Position numbers and translations under genes: made by a program. DNA of 50,000 nt from Bolinopsis microptera (Eukaryota; Ctenophora; Tentaculata; Lobata; Bolinopsidae): NCBI RefSeq assembly GCF_026151205.1, contig NC_087079.1, positions 15,680,445-15,730,444 of the forward strand, in the 5' to 3' direction. The notes below the pieces were generated by a model, which was given only the letters and a program-made list of their open reading frames with translations, had not been told where the DNA came from and ran no database searches. Within the stretch, counting starts at the first letter, position 1. Every line of letters starts with the position of its first letter. Of this stretch, positions 1-33,000 are shown piece by piece.

Positions 1-605
1 ATTTTTACCCATAGCTATTGTGTAAAAATTACAATAGCGTAATCATTTGGAAACCCCCTTCCCCCCTCGGCTGATTAAGTAATATTTGAACGACCCCCAA
101 GTAAGACTAATACATAATCAAGGGTCGACCGAGGGCAGGATTTGCGACCGAGGCCGAGGAAATTTTGCCGAGGTTTCATTTTGTTGGCCGAGGAAAAAAT
201 CAATATTCCTCGGTAAAACCGAGGCCGAGGCCGAGGACTCGGTCGACCTTTGCAAGTGGAACAATTTCGCCGAGGCCGAGGAATAGCAACTTAATTTTTA
301 ACCGAGGCCGAGGCAAACCGAGGAATTGTCCTCCTAACCGAGGCCGAAGCCGAGGAAAAATCGCTATTCCTCGGTAAAACCGAGGCCGATGCCGATGACT
401 CGGTCGACCGTTGTACATAATAGTAAAATACTCATTGGCCGTTGCTTTTAAGTAACATCGAACGCTCCAAATAACGCCAAGTTTTTCATTGAATTTGTTA
501 AACCTAATTACAAATTGGAAACTTCACTCCTCGTTTTCGAGCTGTTTAAAAACACCTGTTCATTTTAAAAACTGATCCCCTAAATTCTAATTTCCCACAA
601 AGTCT
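1..605. repeat. 3' flank of PFKFB with degenerate CCGAGG-rich repeat
   Basis: No gene is seen. Between about 130 and 410 the hexamer CCGAGG and its complement CCTCGG occur about 18 times, often as doubled CCGAGGCCGAGG. A roughly 60-bp block ending in CTCGGTCGACC appears twice (about 199-250 and 356-413), so the region grew partly by segmental duplication. The short open frames across it are low-complexity (Arg/Pro/Gly) and are not convincing genes. The rest is plain AT-rich sequence that probably includes the PFKFB 3' UTR. Confidence 0.6.
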
Positions 606-21622
<21,017 letters not shown>

Positions 21623-22260
21623 GGCAGTATCGAGATAGCCCGACCACTGTCCGCGGACAACTGTCCGCGGACAGTTGTCCGCAGACACCTGTCTACCAGA
21701 TCATATTACTGTATAATAACAGTATCCCCTGAATCAAGCAACAGGTGTTTGTGAATAGTTGATTGGTTACCAGATCATAATATTGATTGCTCAATGAAAT
21801 AAATGATTACGATTAAAATGTGGTATATAAGTCGTTCGTTTTTGGTGAAGTATTATCAGTTGCCATCATCAACAACAACAACTATTCCAATTCCTGACAT
21901 GGTACTCTTCTGTCTAATGGACGAAATTAATGGACCCACCGCCTCCCTAGAGAATGCTCGAGACTTCCTATTCCAGCAAAACCTCGTGAAGAGCTCCATG
22001 TCCTGTCCTGGGTGTAATGCATCTATGTCCCTGGTTCCCTGCTCGTCCTCGAAGTCAGGGTCATGTGAACCCTGCTTGACTCAGGGGATGATGTGAACCC
22101 TGCTTGATTCAGGGGATGATGTGAACCCTGCTTGATTCAGGGGATACTGTTATTATGCAGTAAAATGATCTGGTAGACAGGTGTTTGTGGACAGTTGTCT
22201 GCGGACAACTGTCCGCGGACAGTTGTCCGCGGACAGTGGTCGGGCTATCTCGATACTGCC
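21623..22260 (+). mobile_element. Non-autonomous Merlin-type (IS1595/ISXO2-like) DNA transposon, 638 bp
   Basis: Ends are GGCAGTATCGAGATAGCC inverted repeats extending over about 100 bp, including palindromic tgtccgcggaca units. The flanks caaataac (21615-21622 and 22261-22268) are a perfect 8-bp target duplication, as Merlin elements make (8-9 bp). The interior keeps an open frame at about 21899-22090 that resembles the N-terminal part of ISXO2-like transposases: a helical start, then MSCPGCNASMSLVP with the CxxC zinc finger. It breaks before any DDE catalytic core. A 28-bp unit (gatgtgaaccctgcttgatt plus caggg) is tripled near the right end. This is a deletion derivative that would need a transposase in trans. 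Confidence 0.8.
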
Positions 22261-22268
22261 CAAATAAC

Positions 22269-23917
22269 CCCTCAAACAATAGCGTACGTGTCGGCGCGAC
22301 TGCTGCAGCAGGCCAACACGTACGAAGGCGTGTATCAGGTGCAATTTGTACAACTACTATAAATTATTATAACACAAACTTGTCGTTCACCATAACGTGT
22401 GTTGTTGTATAACTTGTATAATAACACCGCAGTGTTGTTATGAAATGTCAGTTTGTGATGCCAGAAGGTACGGGAATTTGTAGCCATCAGAATCATGAAC
22501 TATCAAATATTGAGCAAGGAGAGCTACAGTGAGATTATGTTTTATAAAATCAAATTCCACAATAATCCATAATAGTGTTTAAATCAGGGTGGAAAACAAA
22601 CCAATTCCAATGTTTAATAAGTTTAACTGTCAAGTGTCAAACTCATTAGCAAGATAACTGGGACACCTGCTGAATTTGTTTATCTTAACTTGTAGATTTG
22701 TACACCTCTAATTAGCTTAATAGCAAGGTCAGGTACATAGCTGCAGTAACAAGTTTTGTGTATATTTATCCATTACGGAGGGATGACGTGGGATGTATTT
22801 CTGGTGCCACTATAATAAAACTATAAAACTACGGGTGGGGAGCGGGGGGGGGGGAGCGGGGGGTATTCGGTAGAAAACAGAAAGGAACTGCTCCAAGTAA
22901 CCAGATAATCTGAAACTTATAAGACCCGTTAATAAAGGCTGTGTCAGCAGCTAAGCCCTAGTTGGACAAAGAACTTCCCCAACAAGAACTTATCCGACAA
23001 CGTTACAACGACACCACGCTACGAAGTACGCATACACTGAACAGCTAAATTACTCTTAAATTTGATTATGTGGGAGTGAAGCTATCGGATATCTATGTAG
23101 GACCTTGCGTTCCTTCTAGACGATTAGACTACAAAAGAATATGCTTTTGTTACTAGCCAAATAGCTAGTATTTGAAAATTCCAAATCTACCATTCGCAAG
23201 TACGGTGATTGATGATTTTAAATCCGCGAATTGTAATTTGAATATTGGCGCCAAACATGACAGACGTTTCCTGTCAGAGGGTATCGTGAAGAAGCAAACT
23301 AGAAACGGTCAGCAGAGACTAATACCATGATATTAATATCATGGTATCAATGCTATTGGAGACTGGTCTGTGTAACCAACAGAGTTCAACTCAATCATGC
23401 GATTTTGCGAGGACAAACAGTGTAACGAAAGCTGAAGAAAACAGTAATCAAATGCGTAAGACGCGATTTGATGTGAAGTTTAGGCAACATTTGCGATAAT
23501 CAGTAACTGCAACAAATCCAGAAAACAACAAAAAGGTCCGTCGTGCAAGAATGAAAACAGGATTTTGTCTAAGCGCGTTACAAATATGTGGATGTGATAT
23601 TGTGGTGAAGACCCATAATTCGGTCAGTTATAATTTTCGACTTTGCGCATTGCGCGCATGGATGTATTAGTTTCGAAATAGTGACGTTACCCAAATATTT
23701 ATATAATAATGGACAACTCAATGACAATTACATACATCGTGGATCAAATTAGTCCTATAGTACTAACAATGATTCCGATGAGGCGCTTCAAAGTTCAAAT
23801 CACAAATTTCCACTTATAGAGCTTTTACAAAGTTTGGAATGGAACTACAACTTTTACCACTGGCCTCACCCTGGCCTCACCGTACCTAAATATATCAATG
23901 ACCTGACTACTCAGTGT
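22269..23917. other. Non-coding interval
   Basis: No gene is recognised. It contains a G-rich tract at about 22835-22865 and a small palindrome near 23325 (taccatgatattaatatcat). The remainder is unremarkable AT-rich sequence, probably the 3' side of the short gene that follows. Confidence 0.4.
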
Positions 23918-24983
23918 TCACAAACCTAACGTTTCCATCAGATTGCCCGAAGCTGTGTTCCTGGTCTTGCCAGTGTTTATGGCAAGCTGCTTCTGTACTT
24001 CGAACATAGCACGACGTGGAACAACTGGACTGCTGTACTGATGTCTGCAAATAATTTAAATTTATAAAAATTACAAATTATGATAAATTGAGATTGCTAC
24101 AGCGATCTCGTTTTAATAATTGTTGCTTTTTAATGAGGACAATCTCTGGCAGAAGTCTCAAATCCAATCAGAAGACCTTTAGGATAAGCAAATAGGGATT
24201 TGAGGATAAGATTGTTGAATCTTTAAAAACATGACCGTTACCCTTACTAATATCAACAGTGCTTTTAAAATAGGCGGAACGGAAATCAAATCCATTCAAA
24301 ACACAGAGCTGCACGGATATCACGTATTAATAAACCTGCAACCAGCAACTTACTTACTAACTATTAGCGTAGTAACTAGTTTTCTTCAGCTCTAAAATAT
24401 TAGACATTACAGTTAGTTTATTTATAGAATTTCCCGTTTAATATGCAGTATGTATAATCGTACTGCGTGGCATCAGATGTTCACCCACTGTGATCTTCCC
24501 TAATTTTGTCGATTATTAAAACACAGCCCACATGTTGGACGGAAGGCAGGTTACCGGCAACCTTTCGGAGACCGGTTAGATACGACTAAACTATATTATG
24601 ACTAAACTGGTGTAGACTAGATTGAGGTTATTCAGATATTATACACCTGAAGGTATTAAGAAGTTCGAATATGTAAGGATATTCACCGTGTATACTTACA
24701 CATAAAGTAATCACATTAAGTCTAATAATGTACACATACAGCACGGAGAACGTTGCCGACATTGATTTTTTTGCTTTTGCGTCAGAAAAGTGGCGTACTT
24801 TTTTAAAATGACTAGAAGAAGCATCAAAGAATTTGTATTATTATATTCTCCTCCTGGAAAAACTTTTTTTTTCGGTGAAAAAAATCAAAAATTTTCTCGG
24901 ACATTAAACTTACACTTCCTTATTAGAGACTTTCATCTCTTTTGAAATACTTGAAACCTCCTCTGTCTTCTTGACCATGCTAT
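23918..24983 (-). CDS. Unidentified small protein, last two exons (partial)
   Basis: Exon 24983-24914 has a good acceptor (TTCTACAG) and a strong donor (GTAAGT). It joins in phase to exon 24044-23918 (acceptor TTTGCAG), which ends in a stop at 23920-23918. The first piece is charged and coiled-coil-like (MVKKTEEVSSISKEM). The second contains PVVPRRAMFEVQKQLAINTG and ends NLMETLGL. If the in-frame Met in the first exon is used, the product is about 63 residues; an upstream exon may exist but was not found. I do not recognise the family. Evidence is splice signals, phase agreement and protein-like composition only. Confidence 0.45.
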
Positions 24984-27021
24984 CTGTAGAAGCTAATTAG
25001 TGAAAATTCAGTTAACTGTTGCAAGTGGTAGATAATAAAACTTCATTTCCAAGTACCAATAATTTTTTAGTTGTGGCAAATAAAAACAGAAACCTCGAAG
25101 ATAAAATTATTGTCATTATTTCCTTTTTCCAGAGTTAAAAAATGAAAGGCACATTTTTCAATAATTATAAATATAAGCATGATACTACATTCTTACAGAG
25201 TTACAGAACAATGCTTGTTTATATACTAAAAACAATGTTAATAGAATGCAAGAAAATCATGATGAATGATAAAACATATGACCAGGCAAGCTATCAACGA
25301 TCACGGATATAATACATTGCCATAATTAGTATCCCGTAAGAGTTTAATTTGAATATTTTGCATGTTTTAATTTGCATATTGAACTTGCACTTTTTGACTT
25401 ATATTTGTATAACGTGTTACCCAGGGGCATAAAATAAACTAAGATAATGAAAAAAAGTTACTTTTCGTTCTGCGCGAATTCCGATAATAACTTAATAACT
25501 ATAAATGACTACAGTTAATAACCGGACCAGCTTAAAAATTAGATGCTATAAATAGAATAAGATTGTTTTTACTTTTTTATGCTGAGAAATGCCGGTATCA
25601 TTTTATCAAACTGGTCCGGTATTTAAACTGGTCCGGGGTTTACTTAATGGGTTTTACTAATCGTGAAAGTTCACTGAGTACACCTGTTAATTACATGTCT
25701 AATCTAACTAATTATATAGTAGTCTATCTGACGATGGACTTTAAACTCTCAACTGTCACTAATCTTGTCCTACATGATATGACAGCTGTTAGAAACATTA
25801 CCAATAACAATATCAATGAAAACAATAACAATATCAATGAACGTAATGATATAATAATATTTTATGTAGAAACAACAAGAAACTTAACAAAATACCAATA
25901 AAATGGCGTAACCCCCACGATTATTATTATTCAGATTTCATCCACTATCATTGCTACAATATAGACATTTTAAGTTTATTGTGGACCGTCCATAACAAGA
26001 CAATAACTGTTGTTTTGAAACTAAGATTATTCTAAACTTATGACGGAATTTCGTCAGAATTTGTACAACACTATTTTTACAACATACTTTGAAATCGAAC
26101 TGATTTTCTACATTCTCTACCAGAGCAAGCTTAGAATTTGATTTTGTTTTAAACAAATGTATTAACTAACAGGTATCCAGATATACTATAGTTTAAAATA
26201 CACTTGGTCTGCATAGTGTGATGGGTTACCCGAGCAATGGTCCCTGTTTCAGAATCAAATGTTGATTAATTTCAACCCTACAATTTGGTTGTAATAACTG
26301 AGAAAAAGCAAAGTGAAAGTTAACCCCGATGAGCTGTTGATTATCAGTCGGTCCCTGACAACATGGCAATGAATTGGATGAAAACTGTGCACGGCTCAAA
26401 TAACGACTGAAGACCAAAACAAACGCAAGAGAACCGGTTTAACAAGTTATGTCACGTCGCCTCATAATACGTGGCACATCCTAATAACCGTAGGTTTCTA
26501 TATTCCTCTCTCTCTCTCTCTCTCTCTCCCTATATTCCTCATAATGAATGTAAATTTCACGCCGGCGGATCAGGACATATAGAAACTGTAGCTCCATGAG
26601 GAGTATACGCATTATTGCATTTTATGTTAATCTTGTACACGCATCATTGCATTTCATTTTAATTTCCACCGTGGGTTCTACCGTAGTTCCGTATTGGGTT
26701 GGGTTATCTGTCATTATTATTGCGTTATTGATCCTATATAATTTAAATCGTAATTGTAACATTTAAACCAGGTCACATATTATGCTGTTTCGAGCTCTAG
26801 TATATTAAAATATGTCAAGATACTCTATCATTCCCAACTTTATATCATATATCCATAATATAATGACTGAACTTCGTTTACAATAATATAACCAAACCTT
26901 CAGTAAATTAATACGGTAATACACATAACGTGTCCAACGAGTCTCAGGTCTATTAATAACTCAATTAGCAAAACATCTCGCTAATCAAGGTCACTAATTA
27001 ACTAATTGCGTAATTAATTAA
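24984..27021. other. Non-coding interval with (TC)n microsatellite
   Basis: AT-rich DNA. A CT dinucleotide run lies at about 26506-26528. Open frames here (for example 25563-25901, rich in Asn/Ile) look like chance in low-complexity sequence. It probably includes the CYHR1 3' UTR just above 27,000 and the 5' side of the small gene below it. Confidence 0.4.
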
Positions 27022-30000
27022 CTACAGCTGTGCCATGTAGAGTCTGAACTTAATGCTCTTTTCAGCTAGCAGATTGTTGAGGTCTAGAGGCTGGACAAGT
27101 TTTATCTCGACATAGTCTGATTCGGAGTCTTCTGCTGTGTAGCTATGTCTACTTACCTGAGGTTATTTTGAGGTTATATTGAGGTTATTTTGAGGTTATA
27201 TTGAGGTTATATTGAGGTTATTTTGAGGTTATTTTGAGGTTATATTGAGGTTATATTGAGGTTATTTTGAGGTTATATTCAGGTTATTTTGAGGTTATAT
27301 TGAGGTTATTTTGAAGTTATATTGAGGTTATTTTGAGGTTATATTGAGGTTAAAATGATATTATATTCAGGTTATATGAAAGATAATATTCAGGTTGTAT
27401 GGATCATGTTAAAATGATGTTATATTCAGGTTATACGAGAGGTTATTTTGAGGTTACATGATTGGTTCCCTCAATTCTTCCTAATACTTTATTCGAAACA
27501 TTGTAATACTTAATCAGAAATCATATCTTTCTTAAATCGTTCTAATCTAACTTTAAATGTTAGAATTGTCGAGTGTCACGTCCGGAGTGAGGAATAACTC
27601 GCTCAGTCACACTTTTGGATATTCTTAATTTTATTTACATTCTTACTACAGATCTGTTGCTTGAAACAAGATTAAAACCGGTTCATTCTGAACATCTCCA
27701 TTACCCGATCCATAATTATCTGTCAAACCACAAGTTACTTTAAAAGCTTCCATTTAAGGTCACCACGTACCGGGCCGTAGTAGCAAGTATTTTTAGGAGA
27801 TGTCAATATTTAGAGGTCACGATCAAGCTTTGCACAAGAGGGAAAGTATATTTATGGTTTATAATCGGTGATATTTCTCAGTTTCTACTGTGTTCGGAAA
27901 ATGGCAGTTAAAATGTGGTAAATATGCGTGCAGTTTCAGTGTAGATAAAATAGTAATTATTAACAATAAACATATCAAAGCGAGCGACCGATTTCATTCT
28001 CGGTATCATTTTGCATTTTCGGACGGTTATTCAAATTAATATCATTTCCTTTTGTTTGGGAAAGAGACACTGACAGCGGTTCACTCTACTACTATACCCA
28101 TGATTATGGGTTTTGGTCACATCACACATTCAAATATATTATTCTAAAACACAAGACAGCGCTAAATATAAAGCCCATTTTGGTCAAGATTTTGGGTTAG
28201 ATGTCCGAGATTTACCGACGGTAAGAATATTAAACGGCTCGAATGATGACGATACAAATCTCTAGACTTTAGAGAACAAAATTTAACGGAAATAGATAAT
28301 GGATGGGAGTGGAGTTAAGTTGTTCAAAGTAACTCGCATTTTGCCATTATGTTAAGAAAATAGCTGAAAATAGCTGAGTATTTACATTATATATTCGTGT
28401 ACACGAACTGTTTGAAAATAGTGTACATATATTTTATAAAATTAGAATCGGACCAATGACAGTAAATTTAATCGTTTAATGATGTATTTATGCGATTTAC
28501 TGTCACTCCTCATTACTGCATTAGTCCATATTTTGATATTTTCTTAATCTATCCACAGACAGCGAGAATACGAGTTAAAGTTTATAAAGGTTTTGTAACT
28601 TAGAGAAGGGAGCACAAAAGCACGTACGAATACCACACGATTAGTGTACTATACGCCCATGTAGTATGTACTATATAATGCTGTATAATGGGATGGTTTT
28701 AACGAGGTGTGACCAGTCCACACCCTGGCTCCATAACATAAAGCATTTGTTCCACTTCTCGATGAAAAGTTCTTAAAGTATGCTTATTGTATGTAATGTA
28801 CCCTATATAATAGTGTGCTGTGTGTATACACGGAACAGTGTGTATAGTGTGTATACACGGAACAGTGTGTATAGTGTGTATACACGGAACAGTGTGTATA
28901 GTGTGTATACACGGAACAGTGTGTATAGTGTGTATACACGGAACAGTGTGTATACACGGAACAGTGTGTATAGTGTATAGTGTGTATACTCGGCACAGTG
29001 TGTATAGTGCGTATAGTGTGTATAGTGTGTATACACGGAACAGTGTGTATAGTGTGTATAGTGTGTATACTCGGCACAGTGTATATAGTGTATATAGTGT
29101 GTATAGTGTGTATACACGGAACAGTGTGTATAGTGTGTATAGTGTGTATACTCGGCACAGTGTGTATAGTGTGTATAGTGTGTATAGTGCGTATACACGG
29201 AACAGTGTGTATAGTGTGTATAGTGTGTATACTCGGCACAGTGTGTATAGTGTATATAGTGTGTATAGTGCGTATACACGGAACAGGAACGTGTTGTTGA
29301 ATTGTATCTAATTATAAAATGTGTGTACTGCACGTAACGAACATAAGCGTGTACTGTGTAGGGTATGATTGTATTGTATTAGAGTCTCAAATAAGGGGTT
29401 GTATACATTATACATGGGTCTGCTATACATTATACATTTGTCTGCTATACATTATACATTGTCTGCTATACATTATACATTTGTCTGCTAAACTATTTTC
29501 ACAACTGTATTATTTAATGGTATGGAAACCAGGTTGCTAGTTCACACCCTAGCTCCATAATATGGAGAATTTGTTTCACTTCTATTCTACAGCTAATCTT
29601 CATACAAATATTTTTCATAAAATCTGAACTGTTTAAAAAAGTCCATAATCTTGGTATTTCAACACTAAGTCTCGCTTGAATGACTTAAATGTACATCTTT
29701 GTTGGGTATATTTTAATGTCGAAGCGTGTAATAAATGTTAGAATTTATTTTATTTAGTATAGATGAAAACTGCCAGTACAATATTTCAGCACATCCAATG
29801 TTTACCATGGTGAAACCTAGATACGGTTTACAATTTTAGGCAGTTTAAAAGTTATTTATTACCAATGTAATTCAAATCACGTGCAAGCATTTAGCTGGAA
29901 TTTGTTTAAAATATACACTACTAGTATAGCATTATCATGGCATCGACACAGGTGGTCGCTGGTCAACTACATACTATATACGTGGACAGTTTATTAAACT

Positions 30001-33000
30001 GTAAATAAAATAGTAATAAACATATCACACATTCAATATATTATTCTAAATCACATGTCTACACTAATTACAGACTAAAGCCCTTTTTGGTGAAGATAGT
30101 GTGTTAACTGTTTAAAGATGTCTAGATTTGGTGAAGATAGTGTGTTAACTGTTTAAAGATGTCTAGATTTACCGACGATATGAATGTTTTACTTTAACAT
30201 TAATACAGCTGATAGTTGGAATATAAAATAATAATAATAATAATACTTTCAACACTACTATATAACAAATAATTTGAGCCTGAAGATGGCGTTGACGCCG
30301 AAAATTTGCCCTTACTCCTAACTTCCTTGTTTCACTTGTCCTTGTCTCTTTCAACCGGATATTTATCCAACTATCAGTATTTCAATCATGAGACTAATGA
30401 ACAGCGAACTACTCCGTTATCTGATATTCATCAACACAGCTGGTCATTCATGGTTACTAGTTGCTAATATGAGCGGGATATAAATACTTTGTTAACATTA
30501 ACACAGCTGGTCAGGGAATATGTCACCTGATGTGAAAAATTAAAAATGAAGTAACCGAGTCATGTTGGTAAAGTTTCAAGTTTAAAAATGATAACCTCAA
30601 CGGTGATGGTAGTGTTACTGTTATTACCACATTTTTAACAGATGACATGTTTATCATGACGTAATGTTAGCAGTGGTTATTAAGTATTAGTCGTTTGATG
30701 GTGGTAAATACTGGATTTGTTTGATAAGTAAAGAAGCCATCGCAAATAAACCTCGCTTCTCTTAATCTGTAAATTGAGTAGCAAAATTACCCCACGCGCC
30801 TAATCAAGATATATCATTATGAGGAATGTTAATAAGTTAATATTTGATGAACATGATTTATAGCCCATTCTCCTTCTTTTCGCTCATTCAATAATCAATA
30901 GTTGTCCATTTTCCCAAATAATTTGTCATGACAACAACCCAATATTATGATGAGTACAGTAACAAGACTGCTTATGGTATTAAAAGTGATGCTATCGATA
31001 CACTTGGGCCGGATACTATCTATTGGTCATTGCGTCATCTTTAATAGGAGACACAACCATTCTCATATCATCCATAAAGTACAAGGCCTTTAAACTTCAC
31101 CGAGTCATCATTGTTGTCATTCAGCACATAGCATTGTGTGACCTGATGGTATCTGATACATACGTTCTCCCAAACATGGTCTCTGACATCACCGATGGGT
31201 GGGTGCTGGAAAACTTCTTCTGTTACTTGAACTCTTATGCATCGTACTATTCCAACCTGGCAAGTGTGCTTCTCATCTGTACCATGACAACTAGCAAGCT
31301 GCTCCTCCTGAAATATCCCCTCCGATTTGGAACAACCACTTCAAAGAAAGCACACTCGATCTGCGTGGCATGTTGGTTGGCAGCTTTCACCATACCTGTG
31401 ACACTACTTCTCGTAGATAAAGATGATGTTTCTTTTTCGTATAGAGCCTATAGATGCGAATATGGTATCTCATCGGAGATTTGGCACTATATGAGGCCTT
31501 TTATTGCAGTGCTATTTGCATTTATTCCAACATCCCTGGTTGTATTAACCACCCTTTGTTTGCTAATTGAAGCCAGAAAATTCGTTTCGCGGAGCAGAGA
31601 AAGTTTGAAGTGGCAGGGGATTGTAACAACTGTCCTTACAGCCACAGTATTCTGCTTGTCCCTCATACCATTTATTGTCTACCATGTTGGAGAATCTATC
31701 GTTAGCGTAGATGACAAGACCAAGAGTTCATTCCACAAAACGTTTTTTAGAGTTGCACTCTCGCTCACATCATTAAACACCATGAGCAACTTCTACATCT
31801 ATAGTCTGACCGTGTCTGGCTTCAGGGCATTTATCCGGTCGAAGGTGCAGCTGTCTTATCAGTACATAACCAACGTGAAAACAAGTCATGGTAATTAAAT
31901 ATTGATATGATATAAATATCAATAACTACATATTAATATTTATTTGTCAACATTTTTGTCTTGACGGCGAGATTGTAATTGAATACTTACGGGTGCTTTA
32001 CATTAACAGTAACGAGGTTTTCGTACGGTTCTTTTTTTCAGGAGGAAGGGCACGGACAGAACAGAACACTGGAAATGTGAACGGAGGTAGTCAACAAACA
32101 TCAGTTTGATTGTGATACGGTGACCCAAAACAACAATGTTAGACATATTATGACAATACCATATCTGAAGAGACTTGAAGCACAATTTACGAAATGTCAA
32201 ATTTTGATACCTAGAATGGTTGTAAAAAATCTTAACTCAATATTAAGCCCGCTGAAAATAAACATTTTTCTTATCCTAAACACGTGATTTGAATCTTACA
32301 AAATTTTGACAATTTAAAAAACATGCGGGCGTGACGTGTGTTAGAATCTCGCTGGAAGTGGAAAAATATTTTAAATCTCTAGACCAATTATTATGTCTGA
32401 TAGAGAATATATCATTTGATTAAATTGAGTATTATCTTATATATCACTGTGTATGCGAAAAACATTGAAAATTTATTTTTCATGTTGTCATTTTTCAAGT
32501 TGGTAGTGTTATTACCGCATTTTTAAACACATGGCATTATGTAACCTTCGCGGTGGTCGTTTAATGGTGGTAAATACTGGATTTGTTTGATTATAAGTTA
32601 AGAAAATGCAACCTATATTAATTTAATATGTAACTTATAAATGGCCATAAATGGTGTTTAACTTTAAAAGCCATTTGTAGTAAGATTAATGTCCATCTAT
32701 ATCAACTAATATCTAAATTTCCCGGCACAAAATAATAACGAATAAAATATGACTTTCATTTTAAGTCAGATTAGTGCACAGATCAGCTAGGTATAAGAGG
32801 AAATATCTAACAATCCGCTGGTAGATTACTCTACTAAAGTAGTACAAACTTAAGTGATGGAATGCTGCTTGAAAATAACTCTAAACTCTAAACTAGTAAG
32901 GTAGAATCTTAAGATCATGAAGACTTGCAAACGACTTATGTCTCCGCTTGTGACTAGACTTATTTTGCCTTTTTACGACCATCCACAATGGAGTGTCAGC

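Larger units (their letters stand above)
28120..30190 (+). repeat. Diverged duplicated block flanking a minisatellite
   Basis: Two pairs of diverged direct copies surround the array at 28.8-29.3 kb. One pair contains ccacaccctggctccataa (about 28688-28775) and cacaccctagctccataat (about 29515-29592). The other contains cacattcaaatatattattc (28120-28230) and cacattcaatatattattct (30025-30180). A 41-bp piece ending gatgtctagattt is also tandemly doubled at 30089-30171. No coding sequence is supported here. Confidence 0.6.

Noticed and set aside
25563-25901. Plus-strand 112-codon frame
   Set aside because: Low-complexity Asn/Ile repeats near its end, no domain and a non-ATG start; most likely chance in AT-rich DNA.
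28784-29333. Overlapping long open frames on both strands (Tyr/His/Thr-rich or Cys/Ile/Val-rich)
   Set aside because: They are translations of a stop-free minisatellite; no start context, no family, and all frames are equally open.
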